From Lithospermum erythrorhizon (Eukaryota; Streptophyta; Magnoliopsida; Boraginales; Boraginaceae): a stretch of 64,000 nucleotides of DNA. Shown one piece after another: positions 13,101 to 22,029 of this stretch. The notes under the pieces are model-generated. The model saw nothing but the letters and a program-made list of their open reading frames with translations. It was not told the origin of the DNA and searched no databases. The DNA lies in contig JADFUC010001579.1 of NCBI GenBank assembly GCA_019722365.1, forward strand, positions 1 to 64,000, in the 5' to 3' direction. Position 1 is the stretch's first letter. Each line of letters opens with the position of its first letter. The position numbers and the translations under genes are program-made.

Positions 13101-16100
13101 CTTCGGCTAGAAAGCTCAAAGCCTACTTTGAAAATCACCCCATAGTCGTGGTCACAGAGCAGCCCTTGAAGAGGATACTTTCCAACCCTGCACAGACGGG
13201 AAGGCTCACGAAGTGGGCTATAGAGCTGAGTGAATTTGAGATCACTTTCCAACCAAGAACGGGAATAAAGGCCCAGGCCTTGGCTGACTTCGTAATAGAA
13301 TGTACCACCACGGAGACAGTAGAAGACCCCGAGACTATGCTAACACCTCAGGAAAGGCCTTCGTGGACATTATACGTGGATGGAGCCAGTAATCCGAAAG
13401 GAGCAGGGGCAGGGATTTTAATTCAAGGACCCGAGGGGTCAACTTTTGAATATGCATTAAGATTCCAGTTCAAGGCCACAAATAATGAAGCTGAGTATGA
13501 GGCCATGGTGACAGGGTTATTACTGGTCCAAAGTCTCGGGGTAACTCAAATCGTGGTAAGAGGGGATTCTAAGCTGGTGATTGAACAAATCCGGGGAGAT
13601 TGTGGAGTCAAGAATGAGAACCTGAGGAAGTATCACTCCAAGGCCACGAGTATAGTCTCAAAGTTCGACTATGTGGTCTTCGAGCACATACCTCGAGGAG
13701 AAAATGAGCATGCTGATCACCTATCCCGGTTGGCCACAACTTATTATGAGGATATTCCCCAAGGAGTTTATATTGAACATCGGGAAAAGCCCATTCACGA
13801 GGAAACGAGGATGTACCCTGTAGGAGAAGAGGGGGAGGATTGGCGCAGTCCCATAGTCAAGTTTTTAACAACCGGAGAAATGCCCAAAGACAAGGTTGAG
13901 GCTAGGAAATTGCAAAACAGATGCTATAAATTTCAAATGTTCCAAGGGGAATTATACAAAACCTCCCACTTGGGACCACTACTGTTTTGCATCCCTGAAG
14001 ATAAAATCCAACAAACTCTATTTGAGGTCCATGAGGGGGATTGTGGACATCACATCGGGGAAAGTCCTTGGCCTTGAAAATCACCCGAGCGGGGTACTTT
14101 TGGCCCACACTCATGAACGACTCCTTAGAGTACGTAAAGAGATGTGATTCTTGCCAGAAAATGAAGGCAGTCCCTAGACAACCCGTGGCGGAAATGACCC
14201 CGGTCCTTTGTCCCATACCATTTGCCATGTGGGGCATTGACTTGGTGGGGCAATTCGTAAAACCAGCCACCAAATACAAAGATGCAGTTGTAGCCGTGGA
14301 TTATTTCAGTAAGTGGGTGGAGGCCATGCCTCTAAGGAACACCACTGCCAAGGACATTGAGGAGTTCATATGGAAAAACATCATTACTCGCTATGGAATA
14401 CCGAAGATATTGGTATCGGATAACGGTCCTCAGTTCGATGCTTCTCTACTTCGGGACATGTGTAAACGGCTCGGGATTGAACATCGTTTTGCACCGGTTT
14501 GCTATCCCAAGCCAATGGTCAAGTAGAAGTCATGAACAGGACCATTTTTCAAGGAATAAAGAAAAATCTCCTTGAGTCAGGGGCAAGATGGTATGAGGAG
14601 CTCCCACGAGTCCTCTGGTCCTACAGAACCACTCCTTCAAATGCCACGGGAGAAACTCCCTTCAGCCTAGTGTTCGGAACAGAAGCTGTTTTGCCCGTAG
14701 AGGTCTGCCTACCCAATATCCGACAGCTTTGCTTCAATGAAGAGAAGAATGGAGAACAGATGAGAGAATGCCTCAACTTCACGGATGAATTGAGGGACAA
14801 AGCTTTGTACCAAATGCAGAGGTACAAACAGTTGATGGCACGATTCTACAACCGAAGAGTCAGAATTAGGCAGTTCAAAGAAGGAGACCTCGTGCTTCGG
14901 CTCTTCAAAGCCAGCAAACCAAAAAAGCAAGACAAGCTCAACCCTAAGTGGGAAGGGCCCTACAGAGTAAGACGAGTCATAGGCCCAGGGACTTATGAAC
15001 TAGAGGAGCTCTCGGAAAAGATCATCAAGCATACATGGCATGGGATTTATCTCAAAACATATTATACTTAGTGTTGTAAATGATGGGATTTCCCTCCTTT
15101 TGTAAACAAACTTTGAGATAAAAGTTTGATGGAGCACAAGAGTGCCTTTTGGAAATAAGAAACCTTTTGAGCAAAGAGAATTCATTAATAAAGCAAGAAA
15201 ATCTAAGTGAATAAGATCACTTAGCCTCCATTCGGAGGAAAACCCGAGTGAATTAGATCACTCGTGGTCCTCGGGTGAATCAGATCACCCGGGGTCAAGT
15301 GAATAAGATCACTTAACCTCTATTAATTTAGAGGAAAACCCGAGTGAATTAGATCACTCGTGGTCCTCGGGTGAATCAGATCACCCGGGGTCAAGTGAAT
15401 AAGATCACTTAACCTCTATTAATTTAGAGGGAAACCCGAGTGAATTAGATCACTCGTGGTCCTCAGGTGAATCAGATCACCCTGGGTCAAATGAATAAGA
15501 TCACTTAACCTCTATCAATTTGAAGGAAACCCCGAGTGAATTACATCACTCGTGGTCCTCGGGTAAATCAGATCACCCCGAGTCAAGTGAATAAGATCAC
15601 TTAACCTCTATTAATTTAGGGAGAAACCCGAGTGAATTAGATCACTCATGGTCCTCGGGCAAATCAGATCAGATCACCAAGGGTCAAGTGAATTAGATCA
15701 CCAAAGGTCAAGTGAATTAATCCTAAAGGAAAACCCCGAGTAATACAGATTAACCGAGATACCTAGGGGTTTAAAGGACAACTATCACGAAATCAGAAAG
15801 AATGATACCATGATAAGGGGCAAGGTGTTATGTTATCACAAATAACATTTACAAAAGGAAAAGATAAAGAAAAGAACAGAGTGATGAATAAGAGATAGAA
15901 GTTAAGAGAATAAAAATTGCAAAAATAGAAGAAAAGTGCGTAACCATTACTAAACAAAAGCGTGTTACATAGTAATGGCACCCGCACTAATTGCAGGCCC
16001 GAGGAGATGTACAAAATATTGACAAAAACACAAAATAAGCTGGAGTCTAAGCATCAGCACCATCACCCTCCTCATCGGCCCCGAGATCATCATCACTCTG

Positions 16101-19100
16101 ATCATCAACACTCTCATGATCACTCTCCTCAGGATCGGAAAGAGGAATCACGTACTCCTTCCCGAAGTGTTCTTCCACGAACTCAGGAAACATGGAGTGA
16201 ACACTGTCAAACTTCTCGGAAATCTTGAGACTATAAGTCCTCATTATGGAGACAGTGTCATCCACAAGGATGTCCTTATAGTTTTGACTCTCCTTGAAGT
16301 CGGCTATGACTGCTTCGGGTGGAGGTCTCCTCTTCAACTCTTCCAACGAGCCAGCTAGCAGTCTCCGAGTACCATCATTTTGAGACTGGAGCTCCTGGAT
16401 GCGTACCCTGGCCTCTTCTAGAGAACTCTTGAAAGCTGCCAAGTCAACCTCGTACTTGGAAGAGAGGTCGGATTTGGATTTCACGAGCCCATTACACACA
16501 GATTGAAGATTTGCATGTTTATTCTTAAAATCCACAGCTTGGGCCTTGAAATCCTCAGCCTGAGCCCGAGCTTCATCCCTCTCTCTGGTGACTTCGGACA
16601 GACGCTTCTCCAAAGAAGCCTTCTCTGCTTCAGAGGCAGCTCGGGACTCTTCGCATTCATTCCATTTTAAGAAGAGCCCCTGAGCACACTCCATGGACTG
16701 CAAAAGACAAAGAAGTAAGACTCGGGCAAGAGGAAGTAAAACAATAATAAAGAATTCAAGAATTAAGGAAGAAATATACCTTAAGATGGAAGTGAGAAAA
16801 GGCATCGTGGATTGATGAAGGAGTCGGGTGACCCATAATCCCCTCCATGTCCCTCTTCAACAAACAATTCTTCAATAAGAGGGAAGTCGTGGACTCTTCT
16901 CTCTTGGATATAGTTTCCTCGGTCACAGTGATACCCGAAGGGAGAGTATAGGAAAACCCGAGCAAACCCCTGCTAGAGCTAGCAGCTACCATCGGGGAAG
17001 AAGAAGGAGGAGGAGGAGTGTGATGACCCGAATCCGTGACATCCAGTGAAGAGGGGTGATCGGGGATGTCCAGAATGATGATAGGGGTAGAAAGGTTGGA
17101 AGGCAGAGAGGGAGGTAAGGCCTCGGGTAATACCTTAGTCGAAGCATCCTCCGAGACCATCTTCTTCGAAGCATTCCAAGACTTCTTGGTGACAGGAGCT
17201 AAAGGTGGAACCTCCGAAGACTCTTTTGAAGCAGCAGTCTTCTTTCTTAGAGTCACCTCGGCCAGAGGGTCCTTCCCCGAAGTCACAGCCCAAAAGATGA
17301 CCTTGTGGGGCATAATGCATGACCCCGAGGAGTGCTTCTAGGCTAAGAGATCCAGTAAAAGATAATAAAAGACTTGAGTGAATAAAAAACATAGGGAGGA
17401 AAGATAGCAACAAAAGAATCGACAAAGAGATATGACTTACGAAGCGAGGTGTTGGGAAACTTGCATACTCGCTGGGTTAAACCCGCTTTGATCAGCACGT
17501 CTTCCTCACAAAAGACTTCGTGGGGAAGAGGTTGAGGGAAGCCTACCTTTAGCTTCTCTATCTCAGCTTGAGTCTTGGAAGAATCTTCGGCATGAAGAGT
17601 GGAGGCAGCTGATAACGACCAATGAGCTCGAACCTCATTGCTGAACCCCTTGTCGGCCAAGAACCACAACTTAAACCACCGACTCCCCTCCACTTTATCC
17701 AACTTCTTTGTATAAAGAAAATTATAGGAGGGGGAAGCCACTTGGAAATAAGCTAAGGGGCCTTTGTGGATGACGTTGTACATCACACTAAACAAGGCTA
17801 TGTTGGGGATGACCCCGACAGCAAGACACGACACCTGGAAGACGGTGAGGATCAAGTATGCAAAGGGCATCAGCTGACCGGGACCCGATCCAAGGTCACC
17901 AACACTTCGTCAACAAATTCAGGGACAGGAAGTCGGAGCCCATAATTGAAAAATTCCCAAAATAAAGAGGTGTCTTGGGAAGTGGAGTCGGAGGTATCCT
18001 CGGACTCACCTTCTTTGGGAGGGTTGATCAGAGTAAGAGGAGCATCTACAGTTTCCCCTTCTAAAGGGATACGGGTCTTCACCTCCTCAGGAAACCTATA
18101 GTGCATGCGGATTTGCCTCAGTTGGTAGTCGGTAATGAGCCCGGGAACCGTCTTGGCTCTCACTTCATCAAGAGTAGGGGGATCTTTGGAGGTTTTCCCC
18201 TTGGAGGCCTTGGGAGCAGCAGGTCTCGGGGGAGGAGGTCCCATTCGGGAATTAAGAGGTTGCACATCCAGAGGTGCTTGAGAATCCTCCAAGTTGTAGG
18301 AGGAGATGGTGGGGTTGGCCTCGGGGCTATCCCTCAAAATAGACCCGACGAACTCATCGGAGGTCTCGGACATGGCAGTACGTCGGTGCAAACTCTCAAG
18401 AGCAGGGGTCGGCAGGGAGGTGTGAAGATCGATGTTGATAGCACCTTGAGGAACGATGAAAATTCGGCGATTAGAATAATATACCAAGGGAGTTGAGATA
18501 TATGAAAAATGGGTCTCAGCATTAAAACTATAAACACCACCGACTTCGGCAACTAGCCTAGCCAAATGCACCTCTTCAAGAGTGAAGTGAATAACTTGAG
18601 ATAGTAGGACCGTGCTAGGGGGAGGACCATGGATAATAAGTCGTGAGAGGTTGGAGTGAACGGGATAGATTATAGAGAAAAAGGAACTTGCTTTTGCTTT
18701 GAGAAGAAGACAATAATAACAAGAGGAAAAGTGGAGAAGTGAAAGAAAATGGAGAGACATACTTTTTATATGGTGATCATACACGTGTCTTTTAGGATTT
18801 CCAAGACATAAAGATGGCTCCAAGTGGTTGGTAAGGACTTTTAACTCTTCAAATTCCACTTCCATCTGAAAAATGGCAGTAGGAATTTTGGAAATTAAAA
18901 GGGGCAATTGATATGGACATTAATTAGAGAATGAATAATGGACTAATGGCCCACTATAAAGAAGACCCAATGGGCACAATCCCAAGGTTAAGAAGTCAAA
19001 TTAGCGTCAAACTAGACCTTAGGATCATGACACTTGTCAATATCTTAAGGCACCTAGACCTCCAAGTATTTTTTATAAATACCCATCATGTGTCTTCATT

Positions 19101-20308
19101 TGAAAGTAAGACTAAACTAAATAACTCTACTGTTCATTAGCTCTTAAAACACCCGAACTAACTTAGGCATCGAAGTGGCTACGATCGACTTCGATTATGG
19201 TCCAAGTACACCAACCCCGGGTTTCATCACGGAAAAGACCATGAGCAATGAGAAACTTCACAACCTGGAATAACCACTTGAACAAGGAGTGGGGCGCAAC
19301 CACAACCACCTCTCGGATCACATCCTCCACACATCCCGAAACCCAAAGCAAAGGAGGCAAACCCAACCATAGGATTCGGAGAAGCCACATCTCGGACCCG
19401 AATCAAAAACACCATGGGAAAAATACAATCATCACTATGGTTACTTACCATCAACTACAGCAAGAAGACGAGCAATCATGTTGTTGGTATTATCATGACA
19501 CTGATATGAACCAGAAGCTGGGCTCAAAGAATCGAACTGGGGCGCACGACTAGGAGCTGGGCTCAACGAATTAAAATCAGCCACCTAATCAAAAGAAAAA
19601 ACATTCTAAAACTCCAAGGTAATTGCAAAACGCAAACACATTTTCTGCATCAAATAAGCAACTACTCCCTCCATCCCAACCCAAAAACATTATCAAGTTT
19701 AATTTTCAATAATGGCCAAAATTAACATTCTTTGAAGCCTTAATTCACACATAAATTTGAATCAAACTTATTATATTATTATTGAAATAGTATCATATGA
19801 TGTATTTTTCAAATATTATACTACCTCCACCTCAATTTTCAATTGTGAAAATCAACACATAAACTTTGGACAGTTTGGGGTATAAGACAACTTTAAATTT
19901 GAATTAAACTTAACATGTTAATAGTGCAGTAGTTAAAATATTTTTAATAAAATACTACCTTTGATTTTTAATACTCCGTACTTGTTATTCTAACTTAGAA
20001 AATTTGATTTCATATATTTGACATTCAAAAATTATAATGCCAACTTTTGACTACTTTTTCTTGTATGTATCTCTTAAATAACATAGATAAAACCAATATC
20101 ACAAATACACAAATATTCGATTTCAAAATTTAAAAACTTGAAAAGCACATGGTATGTTGGGTAAGCAATTAGTGGTAAGTACCTGGGGCATGTTTTTGTT
20201 GGACTGATGAGTACCTCCTAATTTCCTCAAGAAATCCTTGACAGATGCATGTGATTGTGGCGCAACAAGAAATATCAATAGAATTATAAATACCCTCTTG
20301 CAAAACAT
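7129..20308 (-). CDS. Gene A: plant-conserved type I membrane protein, four exons
   Basis: Exons on the minus strand are 20308-20183, 19584-19449, 7824-7694 and 7524-7129, all with GT-AG borders, giving 262 residues. Residues 1-22 (MFCKRVFIILLIFLVAPQSHAS) look like a signal peptide. An ectodomain with Cys residues follows, then one membrane helix (about 175-194, ending ACYKFR). The cytosolic tail is very acidic and rich in Trp (DNWNESWDDDYWDEE). The tail and helix resemble an uncharacterised plant family that I recall as DUF7356; that name is from memory. The start is the ATG at 20308, since the in-frame TTG upstream is not a plausible plant start. Intron 1 is 598 bp. Intron 2 is 11.6 kb and contains the retrotransposon at 8983-19434, inserted 9 bp past the donor dinucleotide region. 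With the acceptor at 7825, the exon 2-3 junction reads VVDVDGS, a two-residue repeat. Confidence 0.85.
7818..7841 (-). repeat. 24-bp repeat at the intron 2/exon 3 junction of gene A
   Basis: This stretch is identical to 19448-19471, which spans the exon 2/intron 2 junction. In exon 2 it codes RLLAVVD. Here its first two thirds serve as pyrimidine tract and acceptor AG, and only its last bases are coding. Confidence 0.85.
7842..8036. repeat. 85-bp tandem repeat in intron 2 of gene A
   Basis: The word (A)C(C/T)T(C/T)GTTAA recurs at 7851, 7936 and 8021, so the period is 85 bp with about 2.3 copies. Each copy contains AGGAAGATAYATCCAC or a variant. On the minus strand this is a pyrimidine-rich stretch followed by CTGTAG or CTGCAC, resembling the real acceptor region at 7825-7845. 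Confidence 0.8.
8040..8982. other. Remainder of gene A intron 2
   Basis: AT-rich intron sequence without recognisable genes or repeats, ending at the 5' LTR. The last five bases (GTATG, 8978-8982) form the left target-site copy. Confidence 0.6.
8983..9560 (+). repeat. 5' LTR of the 8983-19434 element
   Basis: It begins TGATATGG and ends ACTCATCA directly before the primer site (578 bp). Most of it aligns with 18909-19434; about 50 extra bases lie near the right end. A TATA-like TTTATAAATAC is at about 9134-9144. An ORF at 9237-9464 across the LTR has no recognisable domain. Confidence 0.9.
9563..9581 (+). other. Primer binding site
   Basis: TGGCACCGTCCGTGGGGGA begins two bases after the LTR. 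It has the TGGCRCCGT...GGGGA form of plant Gypsy primer sites. The exact donor tRNA is not certain from sequence alone. Confidence 0.65.
9907..10768 (+). pseudogene. Gag (capsid region) of the Tat element, frameshifted
   Basis: The first frame runs 9907-10155 and ends at a TAG. The second runs 10157-10768 in another frame, so a one-base indel lies near 10153. The second frame is a typical Retrotrans_gag domain: FKTYDGMGDPSNHI, LGAALKWFHKLP and W..F...F...F followed by ETLRDYSNRFQRV, then a basic region. Gag forms the cytoplasmic particle that packages element RNA. The frame also breaks at about 10745, after which the protein continues from 10796. ORFs at 9677-9901 lie in the leader and show no domain. 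Confidence 0.85.
10796..11848 (+). pseudogene. Gag C-terminus and aspartic protease of the Tat element
   Basis: This 350-residue frame starts after the break that ends the capsid frame. Residues 50-68 (FCEYHKDYGHDTDDCHVLK) form a Cys/His cluster of nucleic-acid-binding type. A basic Arg-rich stretch follows. The protease active site LVDTGSSADILYL is at residues 186-198 (DTG at about 11357-11365). The usual Tat lead-in (ITFSEEEL, then IPHDDPLIISPVIANF) precedes it. The protease would cleave the polyprotein. A further frameshift at about 11826-11848 separates it from RT. Confidence 0.88.
11826..12827 (+). pseudogene. Reverse transcriptase of the Tat element
   Basis: The frame carries the full finger-palm series: WIANVVMVKKSNGQWRMC, DFTNLNKACPKD, FLDAFRGYHQI, MPFGLKN and the catalytic IYVDDMLV at about 12504-12527. 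The connection region follows (FLGFMISEQGIE, then RLAGCLVALNRF). Both YVDD aspartates are present. The frame breaks at about 12795, and the RNase H domain continues in a different frame from about 12800. The enzyme copies element RNA into DNA in cytoplasmic particles. Confidence 0.92.
12800..14077 (+). pseudogene. Dual RNase H (Gypsy-type plus archaeal-type) and integrase start
   Basis: The first RNase H (about 12840-13310) has degenerate catalytic positions and reads PIYYVSHVLHG and KLKAYFENHPI. A second RNase H at 13363-13760 has the full archaeal/plant-type set: YVDGAS, NNEAEYEAM, RGDSKLV and ADHLSRLATT. This duplicated arrangement defines the Tat lineage. The frame then enters the integrase N-terminus (EVHEGDCGHHIGE) and is broken at about 14060. 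Confidence 0.92.
14041..15071 (+). pseudogene. Integrase of the Tat element, two frame breaks
   Basis: The zinc-binding part is HEGDCGHH followed by CDSCQKMK. The catalytic core shows GIDLVGQF and LVSDNGPQFD in the frame 14041-14526. The frame then breaks at about 14515, and NGQVEVMNR, with the catalytic Glu, is in the frame 14499-15071. The C-terminus has the GPY/F-type module (LNPKWEGPYRV, then GPGTYEL) and no chromodomain. The stop at 15069-15071 ends gag-pol. Integrase would insert the DNA copy. Confidence 0.9.
15205..15745 (+). repeat. Tandem array of about 96-bp units, four short hairpins per unit
   Basis: Units begin at 15205, 15297, 15393, 15489 and 15585, followed by a decayed sixth. 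Each unit holds, in order, AAGTGA-ATAAGA-TCACTT, a CCTC-type stem, CGAGTGA-ATTAGA-TCACTCG and CGGGTGA-ATCAGA-TCACCCG. The second stem is CCTCC-ATTC-GGAGG in unit 1 but CCTCTA-TTAATT-TAGAGG in later units, so both arms changed together. It lies in the untranslated region between integrase and the antisense ORF. Confidence 0.9.
15746..16046. other. Spacer between hairpin array and antisense ORF
   Basis: AT- and purine-rich sequence with no recognisable feature. It would hold the 3' untranslated region of the antisense transcript. Confidence 0.5.
16047..18373 (-). CDS. Antisense ORF (aORF) of the Tat element, Transposase_28-like with coiled coil
   Basis: It is encoded opposite to gag-pol. Exon 1 (18373-17441) starts MSETSDEFVG, has a Pro/Lys-rich linker and then a region resembling Pfam Transposase_28 ('putative gypsy type transposon'): FFNYGLRLPVPEFV, then the LTVFQVSCLAVGVIPNIALF stretch. 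A one-base frame break lies at about 17876. A donor at 17440 (GTAAGT) leads to exon 2 (about 17342-16780), where the frame-matched acceptor meets an immediate TAG. Exon 2 to exon 3 is clean: donor 16779, acceptor 16698, 82-bp intron, phase 0. Exon 3 (16697-16047) encodes a long coiled coil (ASLEKRLSEVTRERDEARAQ) and an acidic C-terminus (SDDDLGADEEGDGADA). Family function is unknown; this copy is damaged. Confidence 0.75.
18893..18908 (+). other. Polypurine tract
   Basis: AATTAAAAGGGGCAAT precedes the 3' LTR tip TGATATGG and would prime plus-strand DNA synthesis. Confidence 0.85.
18909..19434 (+). repeat. 3' LTR of the 8983-19434 element
   Basis: It begins TGATATGG and ends AATCATCA, followed by CTATG. 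It is 526 bp and shares long stretches with 8983-9560, for example through the TATA region and the AGCTCTTAAAACACCCGAAC block. Scattered mismatches and a length difference near the end indicate an old insertion. Confidence 0.9.
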
Positions 20309-21130
20309 CTTTCTTAAGTTTGACAATATAATTTACAAACCCCTCTCAGGATTTATGGAAAATAATCGAGTTCATAATATGGAGCCTTGTGGAAAAGTCG
20401 GCAGAAATTAACGCGTAATGGAAAAAGGAATTGAAGAATGTCATTTGGGTCGATTGAATAAAAGACTAGAGGGAGTAAATACTAAAATAAGGACAAATTG
20501 ACGGATGAATAGAGAATATGGAGTCAACTTTATTTGTCGAATAAAATGATTCCACTATTAAAATAATAATTTCATATAAAATAGGGGGCTAAAAAAATAT
20601 CATAATGCCTTACAGTGGCTAATATGGTTCTGAAAGTGAACCATTAGAATTTGGTCAAATGGCTTGCAGTAGCTAATTTGTGCGTAGAACTCGATTGGCT
20701 ATCTTAGCAAATGGAGTATCCTATTGTTATTGACCAGACCGTTTCGTTTTTTATTGAGATGTGAAACTAACTGGACTAATGAACTTGCTTATATACTTCA
20801 ATTAAAGTTTAATGTTAGTTTTATTGAGAGTCAAGAATCTTTCATTTGGAACTTTTTGTTAAAAATATCAAGCTTGGGAATTCAAAAATGATTTGGGAAA
20901 TTAGTTTGTGGTTATAATATGTGATTATCTCAACACTATAGGCATTATACCGATGAATTATTTTGTAGAGGCTTCGCTTAAGGATTGCTAGCATTGTTGT
21001 GGAGTTGCAGCCTGTTATTAAGTTCTCGAGAAGCAAATATTTTTGAAATTATTCAATGTGGACAAATATTTGAGATTTGCCTTAAATTAAAGATGGTTGA
21101 ATTTGAGGGATTATTTTGGTTAATTCTTAG
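20309..21130. other. Upstream region of gene A
   Basis: AT-rich DNA expected to contain the promoter and 5' leader of gene A. No convincing core promoter motif stands out. Confidence 0.4.
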
Positions 21131-21132
21131 GT

Positions 21133-21230
21133 ATGGGGTGAGGCAAGGTAGGAGTTTGGGGTGGGGGTGGGGGTGGGGAGGTGGGGTGGGTGTGGTGCGG
21201 TTAGGGATGGGTGGGAAGATGATGGGGTTG
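21133..21230 (+). repeat. G-rich tract
   Basis: Many runs of three to five G are separated by single T or A (GGGGTGGGGGTGGGGGTGGGG at its core, about 21158-21178). It is compatible with G-quadruplex formation on the plus strand. The minus-strand proline-rich ORF across it is a composition artefact. Confidence 0.6.
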
Positions 21231-21946
21231 TAAAATAAAAAATATTTTTTATAGTAGCACCTGAACTTTAGCAAATATTGGTTTCAAAAATCAAATTTTA
21301 TTGTAATGCTTGCAGGCTTGCTTGAATTTTAAGCAAAAAAATCAAAATTTTTTAAATATATGTTAAGCTTTATTATGCTTCTTAGAAGTCAAATGGAAGT
21401 CAAAATCTCAAAAATGTGATTTTTCAAAAGATCGGGGTACTTAAAAATATATCTCATTGCTATTTAAAAGTTACAAAATGTTTAGATGTCTGAAATGTTT
21501 TAGATAGTTCGAGGGCTTTTCATTAATAGAATTTAGCCTTTTTCTTTTAGCTACAAAAACAAAAATGAACTATCTTAAACTGGTAACTCCACTCTAGTTT
21601 TTAACTCTTGTCTTTCTGGCCAGCTTTGTTTCAAGAAGCCATTTCTTCTAGCATTCAAAATTATATTTTACATTTTTCAATGTATTTTTTAACTAAAATT
21701 TATTGGATTTTTATTTTTACATTTTAAAATGTATTTTTTTTACTAAAAAAATTTATTGGATTTTTAGTTTCAACGAAAAGTATTAAAACTTTGATATAAA
21801 AAGATTGCAACTTTAATTTAACAAGATTGAAACTTTAAAATTAGAAGATTGAAATTTTGTGATGTGAAATGATGAAAATTTGATATAAAAAGATTAGAAA
21901 GTTTGATATAGATACATGAAATTTAGTGATTTGTCGAGCAGGTAAT

Positions 21947-22005
21947 AGGGGTGGGGGTGGGGTGGGTGGTTATGTAAGGTGGTGGTAGGGGTGGGGTGGG
22001 GTGGT
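21947..22005 (+). repeat. Second G-rich tract
   Basis: Runs such as GGGGTGGGGGTGGGGTGGG recur here, 0.8 kb from the first tract. The AT-rich DNA between the two tracts has no recognisable gene. Confidence 0.55.
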
Positions 22006-22029
22006 AGAAAGAAAGGATGATATGGTTAC

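Larger units (their letters stand above)
8983..19434 (+). mobile_element. Nearly full-length Tat-lineage Ty3/Gypsy retrotransposon with antisense ORF
   Basis: The order is 5' LTR, primer site, gag, protease, RT, RNase H, second (archaeal-type) RNase H, integrase, hairpin array, antisense ORF, polypurine tract and 3' LTR. A dual RNase H and an extra ORF before the 3' LTR are hallmarks of the Tat lineage (Ogre/Retand and relatives). The element is 10.45 kb. Flanks are GTATG and CTATG, a 5-bp target duplication with one mismatch. It lies within intron 2 of gene A and is transcribed opposite to it. At least six frame breaks in gag-pol mean this copy cannot make intact Gag-Pol. Confidence 0.92.

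Noticed and set aside
15205..15745. CRISPR-like appearance of the regular repeats
   Set aside because: The window is plant nuclear DNA, units are contiguous without unique spacers, and the array is part of a retrotransposon.
21053..21274. Minus-strand proline-rich ORF
   Set aside because: It is the translation of the G-rich tract and has no start context or homology.
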